Part shown: positions 28,449 through 39,625 of the stretch, in pieces
How positions within the stretch are numbered: position 1 is the first letter of the stretch
Layout of the letters: the number at the start of each line of letters is the position of its first letter
Source of the DNA: Streptomyces seoulensis
Lineage (GTDB): Bacteria > Actinomycetota > Actinomycetes > Streptomycetales > Streptomycetaceae
Reading direction: 5' to 3'
DNA: 64,000 nucleotides
Assembly (NCBI RefSeq): GCF_004328625.1
Contig: NZ_CP032229.1
Location: forward strand, 4,340,001 to 4,404,000
Program-made: the position numbers and the translations under genes
Notes under the pieces: generated by a model
What the model saw: the letters and a program-made list of their open reading frames with translations, nothing else
What the model was told of the DNA's origin: nothing
Database searches by the model: none

Positions 28449-30308
28449 TCACTGAGCCAGACTGTCCCGCCACGCCTTGTGCAGCTCGGAGAACCTACCG
28501 GAACCGGCGGTCAGTAGGTCCGGGCGGCCGTCCTCCACGATCCGGCCGTGCTCCATCACCAGCACCCGGTCGGCGATCTCCACCGTGGACAGCCGGTGCG
28601 CGATCACCACCGCCGTACGGCCGCGCAGCACGGTCGTCATCGCCCGCTGCACCGCCCGTTCACCGGGCACGTCCAGCGAGCTGGTCGCCTCGTCCAGGAT
28701 CAGCACCGCCGGGTCGGCGAGCAACGCCCGCGCGAACGCCACCAGTTGGCGCTGACCGGCGGAGATACGGCCACCGCGCTTGCGTACGTCGGTGTCGTAG
28801 CCGTCGGGCAGGGCGCTGATGAACTCGTGCGCGCCGATGGCCTTCGCCGCCTGCTCGATCTCCTCCCGGGTGGCCTCGGGGCGGCCGATGGCGATGTTGT
28901 CCGCGACCGTGCCGGAGAACAGGAACGCCTCCTGCGTCACCATCACCACCCCGCGCCGCAGCTCCGGCAGCGCCAGCTCGCGCAGGTCCACCCCGTCCAG
29001 CAGGACGGCGCCCTCGGTCGGGTCGTAGAAGCGGGCCAGCAGCTTGGCCAGCGTCGACTTGCCCGCGCCCGTGGAGCCGACCACGGCGACCGTCTGCCCG
29101 GCCGGCAGCGTCAGGCCGAAGCGGGGCAGCACCTCGCCGCCGGTGCGGTAGGCGAACCGCACCCCGTCGAAGACGACCTCGCGGCCGGGGAAGTCGCTTT
29201 TCAGTGCCGGGAGTTCGCGGGACTCGGCGGGCTCCGGGACGGACGGCACCTGGGCCAGCAGCCCGGCGATCTTCCCCAGCGAGGCGGCCGCCGACTGGTA
29301 GGAGTTGAGGAACATCCCCAGCCGGTCGATCGGGTCGTACAGCCGCCGCAGATACAGCACCGCCGCCGCCAGCACACCCAGCGCCAGGGTGCCGGAGGCC
29401 ACCCGGTGGGCGCCCCACAGCACGATCCCGGCGACCGCCGTGTTGGCGACCAACCGGGAGCCGACCACGTACCGCGCCATCTCCAGCAGCGAGTCGCCGT
29501 TGCTGCGCTCGTGGTGCCGGTTGAGCGTGGCGAACTCGGCGTCGTTGGCCGCCTCGCGGCGGAACGCGCGCACCGGGCGGATGCCGTTCATCGTCTCCAC
29601 GAACTTCACGATCAGCGCCGCGATCGCCGTGGAGCGGGCGGCGAACACCTGCTGCGCGCGCCGCTGATAGCGCCGCACCAGCAGGTACAGCGGCACGAAC
29701 GAGGCGACCGCGACCGCGCCGAGCCCCAGGTCCAGCCAGAGCAGCAGGGCGGAGATGTACACGAAGGACAGCACCACCGTGACCAGCTCCTGGAGCCCCT
29801 CGTCGAGGAGTTCGCGCAGCGCCTCCACGTCCGTGGTGGAGCGGGAGATCAGCCGGCCGGAGGTGTAGCGCTCGTGGAAGTCGACGCTGAGCGCCTGCGC
29901 GTGCCGGAAGATCCGCCCGCGCAGGTCCAGCAGTACGTCCTGGTTCACCCACGCGGACGCCCGGATGAACGCGTACTGCAGCCCGCCGGACGCCAGCGCG
30001 CACAGGGCGTACCCCGCCGCCACCGCGAGCAGCGGCCCGTGGTCGTGCCGGCGCACGGCCGGTACGGCGGTGTCGATGGCGTACGCCACCAGCAGCGGGC
30101 CGGTCTGCGCCGCCGCCTGCTGGAGCAGCAGCAGGAGCACGGTGAGCGCCACCCGCGCCCGGTGCGGGGCGAGCAGCGAGCGCAGCAGGGCGGCGGTGGC
30201 GCCGGGCGGGACGGGCAGCACGTCCCGGTCGAAGGGGTCTTCGGCGGCCGGTGGGAGGCCGGGGAGGTCGTCGTCCGTGGTGGGGGCGGCGGACGTCGTG
30301 GTGGTCAT
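28449..30308 (-). CDS. ABC exporter half-transporter with canonical Walker motifs (subunit B)
   Basis: 619 residues: an N-terminal acidic tail (about 40 residues), a six-helix exporter domain, and a nucleotide-binding domain with intact Walker A (GSTGAGKSTL), Q-loop (VTQEAFLF), Walker B (LILDEATSSLD) and H-loop (IAHRLST). The signature is slightly altered (ISAGQRQ, Gly to Ala). ATG 30308 overlaps the stop of the preceding gene by 4 bp. With that gene it should form a heterodimer in which this subunit provides the working Walker motifs. Confidence 0.93.
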   Translation of the reverse strand: MTTTTSAAPTTDDDLPGLPPAAEDPFDRDVLPVPPGATAALLRSLLAPHRARVALTVLLLLLQQAAAQTGPLLVAYAIDTAVPAVRRHDHGPLLAVAAGYALCALASGGLQYAFIRASAWVNQDVLLDLRGRIFRHAQALSVDFHERYTSGRLISRSTTDVEALRELLDEGLQELVTVVLSFVYISALLLWLDLGLGAVAVASFVPLYLLVRRYQRRAQQVFAARSTAIAALIVKFVETMNGIRPVRAFRREAANDAEFATLNRHHERSNGDSLLEMARYVVGSRLVANTAVAGIVLWGAHRVASGTLALGVLAAAVLYLRRLYDPIDRLGMFLNSYQSAAASLGKIAGLLAQVPSVPEPAESRELPALKSDFPGREVVFDGVRFAYRTGGEVLPRFGLTLPAGQTVAVVGSTGAGKSTLAKLLARFYDPTEGAVLLDGVDLRELALPELRRGVVMVTQEAFLFSGTVADNIAIGRPEATREEIEQAAKAIGAHEFISALPDGYDTDVRKRGGRISAGQRQLVAFARALLADPAVLILDEATSSLDVPGERAVQRAMTTVLRGRTAVVIAHRLSTVEIADRVLVMEHGRIVEDGRPDLLTAGSGRFSELHKAWRDSLAQ

Positions 30309-32098
30309 CGGGGTTCCTCGGGTTCCTCGCGTGGGCCGCCGGACATCAGGTGGGCGTACTCGGCGTTGGTGCGCAGCAGTTCGTGATGGGTGCCCACCGC
30401 CGTGATCCGGCCTCCGGAGAGCAGGGCGACCCGGTCGGCCAGCAGCACGGTGGAGGGACGGTGGGCCACGATCAGCGCGGTGGTGTCGGCCAGCACCCGG
30501 CGCAGCGCCGCCTCCACGGCCGCCTCGGTGTGCACGTCGAGCGCGGACAGCGGGTCGTCCAGCACCAGGAACTCCGGCCGCCCCGCCACCGCGCGGGCCA
30601 GCGCGAGCCGCTGCCGCTGGCCCCCGGAGAGGCTCAGCCCCTGTTCGCCGACCCGGGTGTCCGGGCCCTCGGGCAGGGCGTGCGCGAAGTCGGCGTGCGC
30701 CACGGCGAGCGCCCGGTCCAGCTCCTCCCGGCCCGCGCCCGCACCGGCGCCCATGAGGACGTTCTCCGCCACGCTGGTGGAGAACAGGGTGGGCTCCTCG
30801 AAGGCGACGGCGACCCGGGTGCGCAGCTCCTCGCGGGGCAGGGCGGTGATGTCGACGCCGTTGAGCGTGATGCGGCCCGAGGTGGCGTCGTGCAGGCGGG
30901 GGACCAGCGAGGTCAGGGTGGTCTTGCCGCTGCCGGTCGCGCCGACCAGCGCCATCGACTCACCGGGGCGGATGTGCAGGTCGACCCCCTCCAGCACCGG
31001 GCGGGCGTCCGGGGCCGCGTCTGCGTGGCGGAAACCCACCCCCTCGAAGCGGAGGCCGGGCTCGCCGGGCCCGGGGACGGGCACGTCCCCGGCGTCGGCA
31101 TGACCCTCCGGACGCTCGTCCAGCGCCTCGAAGTACCGTTCCGTGGCCGTCGCCGCCTCCTGGCACATCGCCAGCAGGAAGCCGATGGACTCCACCGGCC
31201 AGCGCAGCGCCAGCGCCGTGCTCAGGAACGCGACCAGCGTGCCCGCCGACAGCGAGCCGTCCCCCACCCGCAGCACGCCCAGCACCAGCGCGGCCCCGAT
31301 CGCCACCTCGGGCAGCGCCACGATGACGGCCCAGATGACCGCCAGAATCCCTGCCTTGCGGACCTCGGTGTCCCGCAGCGCCAGCGCCGTACGCCGGAAC
31401 GCGCGCGCCTGGCTGCGGTGGCGCCCGAAGCCCTTGACGACCCGGATGCCGAGCACGCTCTCCTCGACCAGCGTGGTCAGGTCGCCGACCTGGTCCTGCG
31501 CCTGCCGGGCCGCGTGCGCGTACCGCTGCTCCACGATCACGCAGACCCACAGCAGCGGCACGGCGGGCCCGAGCACGACCAGGCCGAGCACCCAGTCCTG
31601 CACCAGCATGATGCCGATACCAACGATGATCGTCACGCCGTTGACCAGCAGGAACGTCAGCGGGAAGGCGAGGAACATCCGCACCAGCATCAGATCGCCG
31701 GTGCCCCGCGAGAGTAACTGGCCCGAGGGCCAGCGGTCGTGGAAGGCCACCGGGAGCCGCTGGAGGCGCCGGTAGAGGTCGGCGCGCATGCCCGCCTCCA
31801 CGCTCGCCAGCGGACGGGCCACCAGCCAGCGCCGCAGGCCGAACAGCAGCGCCTCCGCCACCCCGATCAGCAGCAGGTACAGCGCGCCCAGCCAGACCCC
31901 GGCCGGATCGCGCGCGGCCACCGGGCCGTCGACCATCCACTTCAGCACGAGCGGGATCAGCAGACCGAGGCAGGAGGCGACGACCGCGACGGCGGCGGCC
32001 GCGAACCAGCGTGCGCGCACCGGGCGTACGTAGGGCCACAGCCGCAGCAGGACACGGGCGGTGGAACGGCGCCGGGTGGGGGGAGAATTGGTGGACAC
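30305..32098 (-). CDS. ABC exporter half-transporter with degenerate Walker B (subunit A)
   Basis: 597 residues, first gene of the four-gene exporter operon. Six-helix transmembrane domain, then a nucleotide-binding domain with intact Walker A (GATGSGKTTL), canonical signature (LSLSGGQRQRLALARAV) and His switch (VAHRPST). The catalytic Glu after Walker B is Asp (FLVLDDPLSALD) and the Q-loop Gln is Glu (AFEEPTLF). This is the asymmetry described for heterodimeric exporters such as TM287/288, where one site binds but hardly hydrolyses ATP. The GTG start has only a weak AGG upstream, so the exact start is uncertain. Confidence 0.92.
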   Translation of the reverse strand: MSTNSPPTRRRSTARVLLRLWPYVRPVRARWFAAAAVAVVASCLGLLIPLVLKWMVDGPVAARDPAGVWLGALYLLLIGVAEALLFGLRRWLVARPLASVEAGMRADLYRRLQRLPVAFHDRWPSGQLLSRGTGDLMLVRMFLAFPLTFLLVNGVTIIVGIGIMLVQDWVLGLVVLGPAVPLLWVCVIVEQRYAHAARQAQDQVGDLTTLVEESVLGIRVVKGFGRHRSQARAFRRTALALRDTEVRKAGILAVIWAVIVALPEVAIGAALVLGVLRVGDGSLSAGTLVAFLSTALALRWPVESIGFLLAMCQEAATATERYFEALDERPEGHADAGDVPVPGPGEPGLRFEGVGFRHADAAPDARPVLEGVDLHIRPGESMALVGATGSGKTTLTSLVPRLHDATSGRITLNGVDITALPREELRTRVAVAFEEPTLFSTSVAENVLMGAGAGAGREELDRALAVAHADFAHALPEGPDTRVGEQGLSLSGGQRQRLALARAVAGRPEFLVLDDPLSALDVHTEAAVEAALRRVLADTTALIVAHRPSTVLLADRVALLSGGRITAVGTHHELLRTNAEYAHLMSGGPREEPEEPR

Positions 32099-32182
32099 CG
32101 GTGTCAGCCTACGGACCGCCCCCCGTCCCGCCCACCGAGTTTTCCGCCCCTCCGCGCGGCCGCCGACGGCGCCCCGCCCACC

Positions 32183-34429
<2,247 letters not shown>

Positions 34430-34667
34430 CAGTCGGCCCCTCTTTCAGTGGCTCGGCCTTCCGGGGCACGGCCGCCCGCGCCGAACGGCCGACCGCACCC
34501 ACGGGCTTTCCAGGGCCCCGGGCACGCTCGGCCGGCCGGTACGGCAGCGCCACGACGGCTCCGGCGTGGGCGCGGCGGCTCCCCTTCGCGTCGTCCTTCC
34601 CTCTGTTCTGCCCATCCACGGGGTCGCACTCACGTTTCCCCGGAGCGTGCCACGTCGTTGTGTCGGC

Positions 34668-35900
34668 GTGAGGCACCAACAAGGACGCGCGCGGCGCGCG
34701 CTGGCCGCACTGGCCACGGCACTTTCATGGGCGGGACTGCTGGCCGGGGCCGCCGGCTGCACCGCCGACGGCTCAGGGCCCCTCGGCATCGGCGGCCCGC
34801 CGGGCAGACCCACGGCGGTCGAGGACGCCATCCGGGTGACCCCGGACGACGGCGGTAAGGGGGTGCGCCCCGGCGAGCGGCTGCGGGTGAAGGTGCCCGA
34901 CGGGCGGCTGGAGAAGGTCACGGTGACCCGCTCCCAGGACGCCCAGGACACCACCGTCGCCGGGCACATCGCGGGGGACGGCCGCACCTGGAAACCGGAC
35001 GACGACAAGCTGGCCCTCGCCGCCCGCTACACCGTGGACGCGGTCGCCGTGGACGGCGACGGCCGCCGCTCGGCCCGGCACACCACCTTCACCACCTACG
35101 TCCCCGACCAGCGGTTCATCGGCTACGTCACCCCGGAGAACCGTGCCACGGTCGGCACCGGGATGATCGTCTCCCTCGCCTTCAACCGGGACATCACCGA
35201 CCGGGCCGCCGTGGAGAGGGCCGTACGCGTCACCGCGAAGCCGGCCGTCGACATCCGCGCCCACTGGTTCGGCAAGAACCGGCTGGACTTCCGTCCCGAG
35301 CGCTACTGGAAGCCCGGCACCGAGGTCACCGTCGACCTCGCGCTGCGCGACGTGGAGGGGGCCCCCGGCGTCTACGGGCTCCAGCGCAAGACCATCGCCT
35401 TCACCGTCGGCCGCAGCCAGGTCTCCCTGGTCGACGCGGCCGCGCACACCATGGAGGTGCGCCGGGACGGCGAACTCCTGGCCACCGTGCCGATCACCGC
35501 GGGCGCCCCCAAGACGCCCACGTACAACGGCAAGATGGTGGTGATGGACATGCTGGAGGTGACCCGCATGAACAGCCAGACGGTCGGCTTCGGCGGGGAG
35601 TACGACATCCCGGACGTGCCGCACGCCATGAAGCTCACCGACTCCGGCACCTTCCTGCACGGCAACTACTGGTCGCCCGAGTCGCCCGGCGAGGTCAACG
35701 TCAGCCATGGATGCGTGGGGCTGCGGGACGTCAAGGGCGGCGGCGCGGACACCCCGGCGGGCTGGTTCTTCGACCGCAGCCTCGTCGGGGACGTCATCGA
35801 GGTCACCCACAGCAAGGACAAGACGGTCTCCCCGGACAACGGCCTCAGCGGGTGGAACATGGCATGGAAGCAGTGGAAGGCGGGCAGCGTGCTCAAGTGA
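34668..35900 (+). CDS. L,D-transpeptidase lipoprotein 1
   Basis: About 410 residues. A basic N-terminus and hydrophobic segment (ARRALAALATALSWAGLLAGAAGC) end in a Cys that fits a lipoprotein site, although Ala rather than Leu is at -3. Two immunoglobulin-like domains follow, then a YkuD domain with HGNYW and the catalytic VSHGCVGLRD (Cys349). It should make 3-3 cross-links in peptidoglycan at the outer face of the membrane, like actinobacterial Ldt enzymes. Neither GTG 34668 nor the in-frame GTG 34647 has a good ribosome site; I prefer 34668 because it gives a normal signal peptide. Divergent from glgX. Confidence 0.9.
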   Translation: MRHQQGRARRALAALATALSWAGLLAGAAGCTADGSGPLGIGGPPGRPTAVEDAIRVTPDDGGKGVRPGERLRVKVPDGRLEKVTVTRSQDAQDTTVAGHIAGDGRTWKPDDDKLALAARYTVDAVAVDGDGRRSARHTTFTTYVPDQRFIGYVTPENRATVGTGMIVSLAFNRDITDRAAVERAVRVTAKPAVDIRAHWFGKNRLDFRPERYWKPGTEVTVDLALRDVEGAPGVYGLQRKTIAFTVGRSQVSLVDAAAHTMEVRRDGELLATVPITAGAPKTPTYNGKMVVMDMLEVTRMNSQTVGFGGEYDIPDVPHAMKLTDSGTFLHGNYWSPESPGEVNVSHGCVGLRDVKGGGADTPAGWFFDRSLVGDVIEVTHSKDKTVSPDNGLSGWNMAWKQWKAGSVLK

Positions 35901-36065
35901 CCCGGTGAGCTGCGAAGTTCCGGGTCCCGGTGACTGGTTGAAGTTGCGACTGAACGGTGACATTCGACGGACACCGAGCCCGGAACCCGGCGGCTAGCAT
36001 TCCCGGATGAGCGCGGGACGCGCCGGGGTGTGGACCTGTGACCAGGTCCGGGAGGGGAGAACGAC

Positions 36066-37295
36066 TTGAACGTGCGGCCGATATCGGGGGCTTCGGCAGG
36101 AACTCGGCGCAGGGGTCGTAAGGGACTGGCGCTCATGGCGGGGGCGCTCGTGCTGTCGCTGGCCGCCTGCGGCGGCGGTGAGACGACCGGGAGCGGGTCG
36201 GACAACGCCAAGAACAAGCAGGCGGAGGACAAGCAGTCCTCGGCCTCCGTCACCATCGCGCCCAAGTCCGGCGCCAAGGCCGTGGACACCAGCGGCGCGC
36301 TGAACGTGAAGGTCGCCGGGGGCCGGCTGACCAGCGTGGTCGTCAAGGACAGCAAGGGCACCGAGGTCGACGGCAAGCTCGCCGCGGGCGGCGCCGCCTG
36401 GACGCCGTCCAAGCACCTGGCCGCCGCCACCAAGTACACGGTGCACGCGGTGGCCGAGGACTCGCGGGGCCGCAAGGCCGCCGAGGACTCCAGCTTCACC
36501 ACGCTGACGCCCGAGAACACCTTCATGGGCACCTTCACCCCGGAGGACGGCTCCACCGTCGGCGTCGGGATGCCGTTCTCGCTGCGCTTCACGCGGGGCA
36601 TCACCGACCCGGCCGCCGTGGAGAAGGCCATCCGGATCAAGACCGAGCCCGCGGTGGACGTCGCCGGCCACTGGTTCGGCAACGACCGCCTGGACTTCCG
36701 CCCGGAGAGCTACTGGAAGCCCGGCACCAAGGTCACCGTCGACCTCGACCTGGACGGCGTCGAGGGCCGCGACGGGGTGTACGGCAAGCAGCGCAAGACG
36801 GTGAAGTTCATCATCGGCCGCAGCCAGATCTCCTACGTCGACGCCAAGAAGCACACCATGAAGGTCGTGCGGGACGGCAAGACCCTGAAGACCCTCCCGG
36901 TCACCACCGGCAAGCCCGGTTACGAGACCTGGAACGGCAAGATGGTCATGACCGAGAAGCTCGCCGTGACCCGGATGAACGGCGAGACGGTCGGCTACGG
37001 CGGCGAGTACGACATCAAGGACGTGCCGCACGCCATCCGGCTCACCGACTCGGGCACCTTCATCCACGGCAACTACTGGGGCGGCGGCGCCTTCGGCAAC
37101 TACAACGCCAGCCACGGCTGCGTGGGCCTGCGCGATGTGCGCGGCGGCTACGACGGCGGGGTCCCGGCGGCCTGGTTCTTCAACAAGTCCATGGTCGGTG
37201 ACGTGGTGATCGTGAAGAACTCGCACGACCGCACGGTCGCCCCGGACAACGGCCTCAACGGCTGGAACATGAGCTGGGCCGACTGGCAGAAGTAG
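36066..37295 (+). CDS. L,D-transpeptidase lipoprotein 2
   Basis: 409 residues from TTG 36066, which has GGGAGGGGAG about 7 nt upstream. Signal peptide with a clear lipobox (LVLSLAAC), then a Lys/Ser/Gly linker (about residues 37-60), two Ig-like domains and a YkuD domain with HGNYW and ASHGCVGLRD (Cys352). It is a paralogue of the preceding gene over the full length, consistent with tandem duplication. Role: 3-3 peptidoglycan cross-linking or attachment. The 165-bp gap and its own ribosome site suggest a separate promoter. Confidence 0.94.
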   Translation: MNVRPISGASAGTRRRGRKGLALMAGALVLSLAACGGGETTGSGSDNAKNKQAEDKQSSASVTIAPKSGAKAVDTSGALNVKVAGGRLTSVVVKDSKGTEVDGKLAAGGAAWTPSKHLAAATKYTVHAVAEDSRGRKAAEDSSFTTLTPENTFMGTFTPEDGSTVGVGMPFSLRFTRGITDPAAVEKAIRIKTEPAVDVAGHWFGNDRLDFRPESYWKPGTKVTVDLDLDGVEGRDGVYGKQRKTVKFIIGRSQISYVDAKKHTMKVVRDGKTLKTLPVTTGKPGYETWNGKMVMTEKLAVTRMNGETVGYGGEYDIKDVPHAIRLTDSGTFIHGNYWGGGAFGNYNASHGCVGLRDVRGGYDGGVPAAWFFNKSMVGDVVIVKNSHDRTVAPDNGLNGWNMSWADWQK

Positions 37296-37308
37296 GCATT
37301 CCGCGAGG

Positions 37309-37343
37309 CGGGCCCGGTGCTGTGAGGAACGGCACCGGGCCCG
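37309..37343 (+). terminator. Terminator after the second L,D-transpeptidase
   Basis: CGGGCCCGGTGC (37309-37320) pairs exactly with GCACCGGGCCCG (37332-37343) over an 11-nt loop, 14 nt after the stop. Confidence 0.88.
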
Positions 37344-37360
37344 TCGGCGTTAGTGGCCGT

Positions 37361-37366
37361 TAACCT
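37361..37366 (+). promoter_or_regulatory. -10 element of a leaderless enoyl-CoA hydratase transcript
   Basis: TAACCT matches the actinobacterial TANNNT -10 and is followed by exactly 7 nt before the ATG at 37374. No Shine-Dalgarno precedes that ATG, so a leaderless mRNA is the simplest reading. No obvious -35 is seen. Confidence 0.5.
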
Positions 37367-37373
37367 GCTGCGC

Positions 37374-38141
37374 ATGACCGTGAATCTCGAAGTAGCCGAA
37401 GGCGTCGGCACGATCCGCCTCGACCGGCCGCCGATGAACGCGCTGGACGTCGCCACCCAGGACCGGCTGAGGGAACTCGCCGAGGAGGCCACGCGCCGCG
37501 AGGACGTACGCGCCGTGGTGATCTACGGCGGCGAGAAGGTGTTCGCGGCGGGCGCGGACATCAAGGAGATGCAGGCGATGGACCACACCGCGATGGTCCT
37601 GCGCGCCCGCGGCCTCCAGGACGCCTTCACCGCCGTCGCCCGCATCCCCAAGCCCGTCGTCGCCGCCGTCACCGGGTACGCGCTCGGCGGGGGCTGCGAA
37701 CTGGCGCTGTGCGCGGACTACCGGATCGCCGGGGAGAACGCCAAGCTGGGCCAGCCCGAGATCCTGCTCGGCCTGATCCCGGGCGCGGGCGGCACCCAGC
37801 GGCTGCCCCGGCTGATCGGCCCGTCCAAGGCGAAGGACCTCATCTTCACCGGCCGCATGGTCAAGGCCGACGAGGCCCTCGCCCTCGGCCTGGTGGACCG
37901 GGTCGTCCCGGCCGGCGAGGTGTACGAGCAGGCGCACGCCTGGGCCGCCCGGCTCGCCCAGGGGCCGGCGCTCGCGCTGCGCGCCGCGAAGGAAGCGGTC
38001 GACGCCGGTCTGGAGACCGACATCGAGACCGGGCTCACGGTGGAACGGAACTGGTTCGCCGGGCTGTTCGCCACCGAGGACCGCGAGCGGGGGATGCGCA
38101 GCTTCGTGGAGGAGGGGCCGGGGAAGGCCAAGTTCCTCTGA
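37374..38141 (+). CDS. Enoyl-CoA hydratase/isomerase (crotonase family)
   Basis: 255 residues from ATG 37374 (MTVNLEVAEGVGTIRLDRPP); a GTG 21 bp upstream is in frame but less likely. Crotonase landmarks: FAAGADIKEM (oxyanion hole and CoA binding), ALGGGCELALCADYRIAG, and LGQPEILLGLIPGAGGTQRLPRLIG with the catalytic Glu region. It hydrates 2-enoyl-CoA in fatty acid or amino acid breakdown; the specific substrate cannot be told. It stands alone, after a terminator. Confidence 0.93.
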   Translation: MTVNLEVAEGVGTIRLDRPPMNALDVATQDRLRELAEEATRREDVRAVVIYGGEKVFAAGADIKEMQAMDHTAMVLRARGLQDAFTAVARIPKPVVAAVTGYALGGGCELALCADYRIAGENAKLGQPEILLGLIPGAGGTQRLPRLIGPSKAKDLIFTGRMVKADEALALGLVDRVVPAGEVYEQAHAWAARLAQGPALALRAAKEAVDAGLETDIETGLTVERNWFAGLFATEDRERGMRSFVEEGPGKAKFL

Positions 38142-38267
38142 AAGGCGGCAAGTCGGCCCCCTGTGGCCCTTGCAATTGACGCGTCGTCTGATTCGGCTCT
38201 CCCGGCGGGCCGGTTTATGGCAGCCTTAACCGCACCTTAAGCCTGCCTCGCCGAGGGAGCCGCACGA

Positions 38268-38930
38268 TTGCCCGGAACCGAGCCGTCGCCGCAGGTCGAC
38301 CGGGCCACCGCCGACCCCGACCTGCCGTTGGCATATGCCGAGAGACTGGGGCAGACCGGGGGCGCATGGGGGGCGTATTCCTCCGGATCGGCCCCGGAGG
38401 GCCCCGGTGACGGCCATCATGGGGGCATGGCGGGGCTGGATGGCATCGATCAGCCACGGGGACAGAGCCGTGCCGGCGCGGCGCGATGGTCGCCCGCGGT
38501 CGAGGACGAACAAGGGCTCAGAGCGCTCGAGTTGTTCGGCAACCCCGCGGAGGCGGAGGTTCCGCTCCCGTCGCGCCCCGAGTCCGCCGCCACCGCGCGC
38601 AGGCTCGCCCAGATCGTCATCCTGCGGCACTGGGGTCTGACCCCCAAGCTCACCGAGGACGCGGTCCTACTCGTCTCCGAACTCGTGGGCAACGCCGTAC
38701 GGCACACCGGCGCCCGCGTGTTCGGCTTACGGCTGCGGCGCCGGCGCGGCTGGGTCCGCGTGGAGGTGCGCGACCCCTCGCGGGGGCTGCCCTGTCTGAT
38801 GCCGGTCCAGGCGATGGACGTCAGCGGGCGGGGGCTGTTCCTCGTCGACAAGCTCGCGGACCGCTGGGGCGTGGACCTGCTGCCCCGGGGCAAGACCACC
38901 TGGTTCGAGATGCGGGTCTCCGACCGCTAG
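38268..38930 (+). CDS. RsbW-like ATP-binding protein (HATPase_c_2) with a TTA codon
   Basis: 220 residues. The first ~95 are low-complexity and likely disordered; the rest is a GHKL ATPase of the anti-sigma/SpoIIAB type, with N-box LVSELVGNAVRHTGA and G-box region GRGLFLVDKLADRWGV. Such proteins bind sigma factors or anti-sigma antagonists or act as Ser/Thr kinases; Streptomyces carry many. A TTA leucine codon at 38727-38729 (F-G-L-R) makes translation dependent on the rare tRNA encoded by bldA, linking it to development. TTG 38268 has GAGGGA about 9 nt upstream; the ATG in MAGLDGIDQP is an alternative. Upstream 126 bp hold a TTAACCGCACCTTAAG patch. Confidence 0.88.
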   Translation: MPGTEPSPQVDRATADPDLPLAYAERLGQTGGAWGAYSSGSAPEGPGDGHHGGMAGLDGIDQPRGQSRAGAARWSPAVEDEQGLRALELFGNPAEAEVPLPSRPESAATARRLAQIVILRHWGLTPKLTEDAVLLVSELVGNAVRHTGARVFGLRLRRRRGWVRVEVRDPSRGLPCLMPVQAMDVSGRGLFLVDKLADRWGVDLLPRGKTTWFEMRVSDR

Positions 38931-39016
38931 ACCCGGCCGACCTGGAGCCGGCGGACACGCCCCCGATGGGGTGACGATCCACCGTTCGCCCCGGCCGTAC
39001 CGCCATCGTGCGGGGC

Positions 39017-39625
39017 ATGATCACAACTCGCCTGCGCAGCACCGTCACCGCTGCCGCCCTCTCCCTCGGCGCCGTCCTCGCCACCACGGCCGCCACCCCC
39101 GCCGCCGCTCCCGCGGACCTCAAGTCCCGTGCCGCCGCACCCTCCTGTCCGCAGTTCCAGGACAAGGTGTACGCCGCCGCCGACCACCGCGTGGACGTCG
39201 ACCGGATCACCCCGGACCCGGTGTGGCGCACCAGCTGCGGCACCCTCTACCGCAGCGACAGCCGTGGCCCGGCCGTCGTCTTCGAGGAGGGCTTCCTGCC
39301 CAAGGACACGGTGAACGGGCAGTACGACATCGAGAGTTACGTCCTCGTCAACCAGCCCTCGCCGTACGTCTCCACGACCTACGACCACGACCTGTACAAG
39401 ACCTGGTACAAGTCGGGTTACAACTACTACATCGACGCCCCCGGCGGGGTGGACGTCAACAAGACCATCGGCGACACCCACAAGTGGGCCGACCAGGTCG
39501 AGGTCGCCTTCCCCGGGGGCATCCAGCGGCAGTACGTCATCGGTGTCTGCCCGGTCGACAAGACCACCAAGACCGAGATCATGAGCGACTGCCGGAGCAA
39601 CCCGTACTACCGTCCCTGGCACTGA
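39017..39625 (+). CDS. Secreted ScARP/pierisin-type DNA (guanine) ADP-ribosyltransferase
   Basis: 202 residues. A Sec signal peptide (TRLRSTVTAAALSLGAVL, cut after about residue 30) precedes a single ART domain. R-S-E class signature: Arg79 (LYRSD), STT at 119-121 (PYVSTTYD), and Gln160-x-Glu162 (ADQVEVAFPGG). Four Cys (44, 74, 178, 192) can form two disulfides. Gln rather than Glu two residues before the catalytic Glu, plus overall similarity, match ScARP of S. coelicolor and Scabin, which transfer ADP-ribose from NAD+ to guanine in DNA or nucleosides. It lies 86 bp after the TTA-containing kinase. No immunity gene or DNA-repair glycohydrolase adjoins it. Its 3' end overlaps the convergent GNAT gene by 47 bp. 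Confidence 0.88.
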   Translation: MITTRLRSTVTAAALSLGAVLATTAATPAAAPADLKSRAAAPSCPQFQDKVYAAADHRVDVDRITPDPVWRTSCGTLYRSDSRGPAVVFEEGFLPKDTVNGQYDIESYVLVNQPSPYVSTTYDHDLYKTWYKSGYNYYIDAPGGVDVNKTIGDTHKWADQVEVAFPGGIQRQYVIGVCPVDKTTKTEIMSDCRSNPYYRPWH

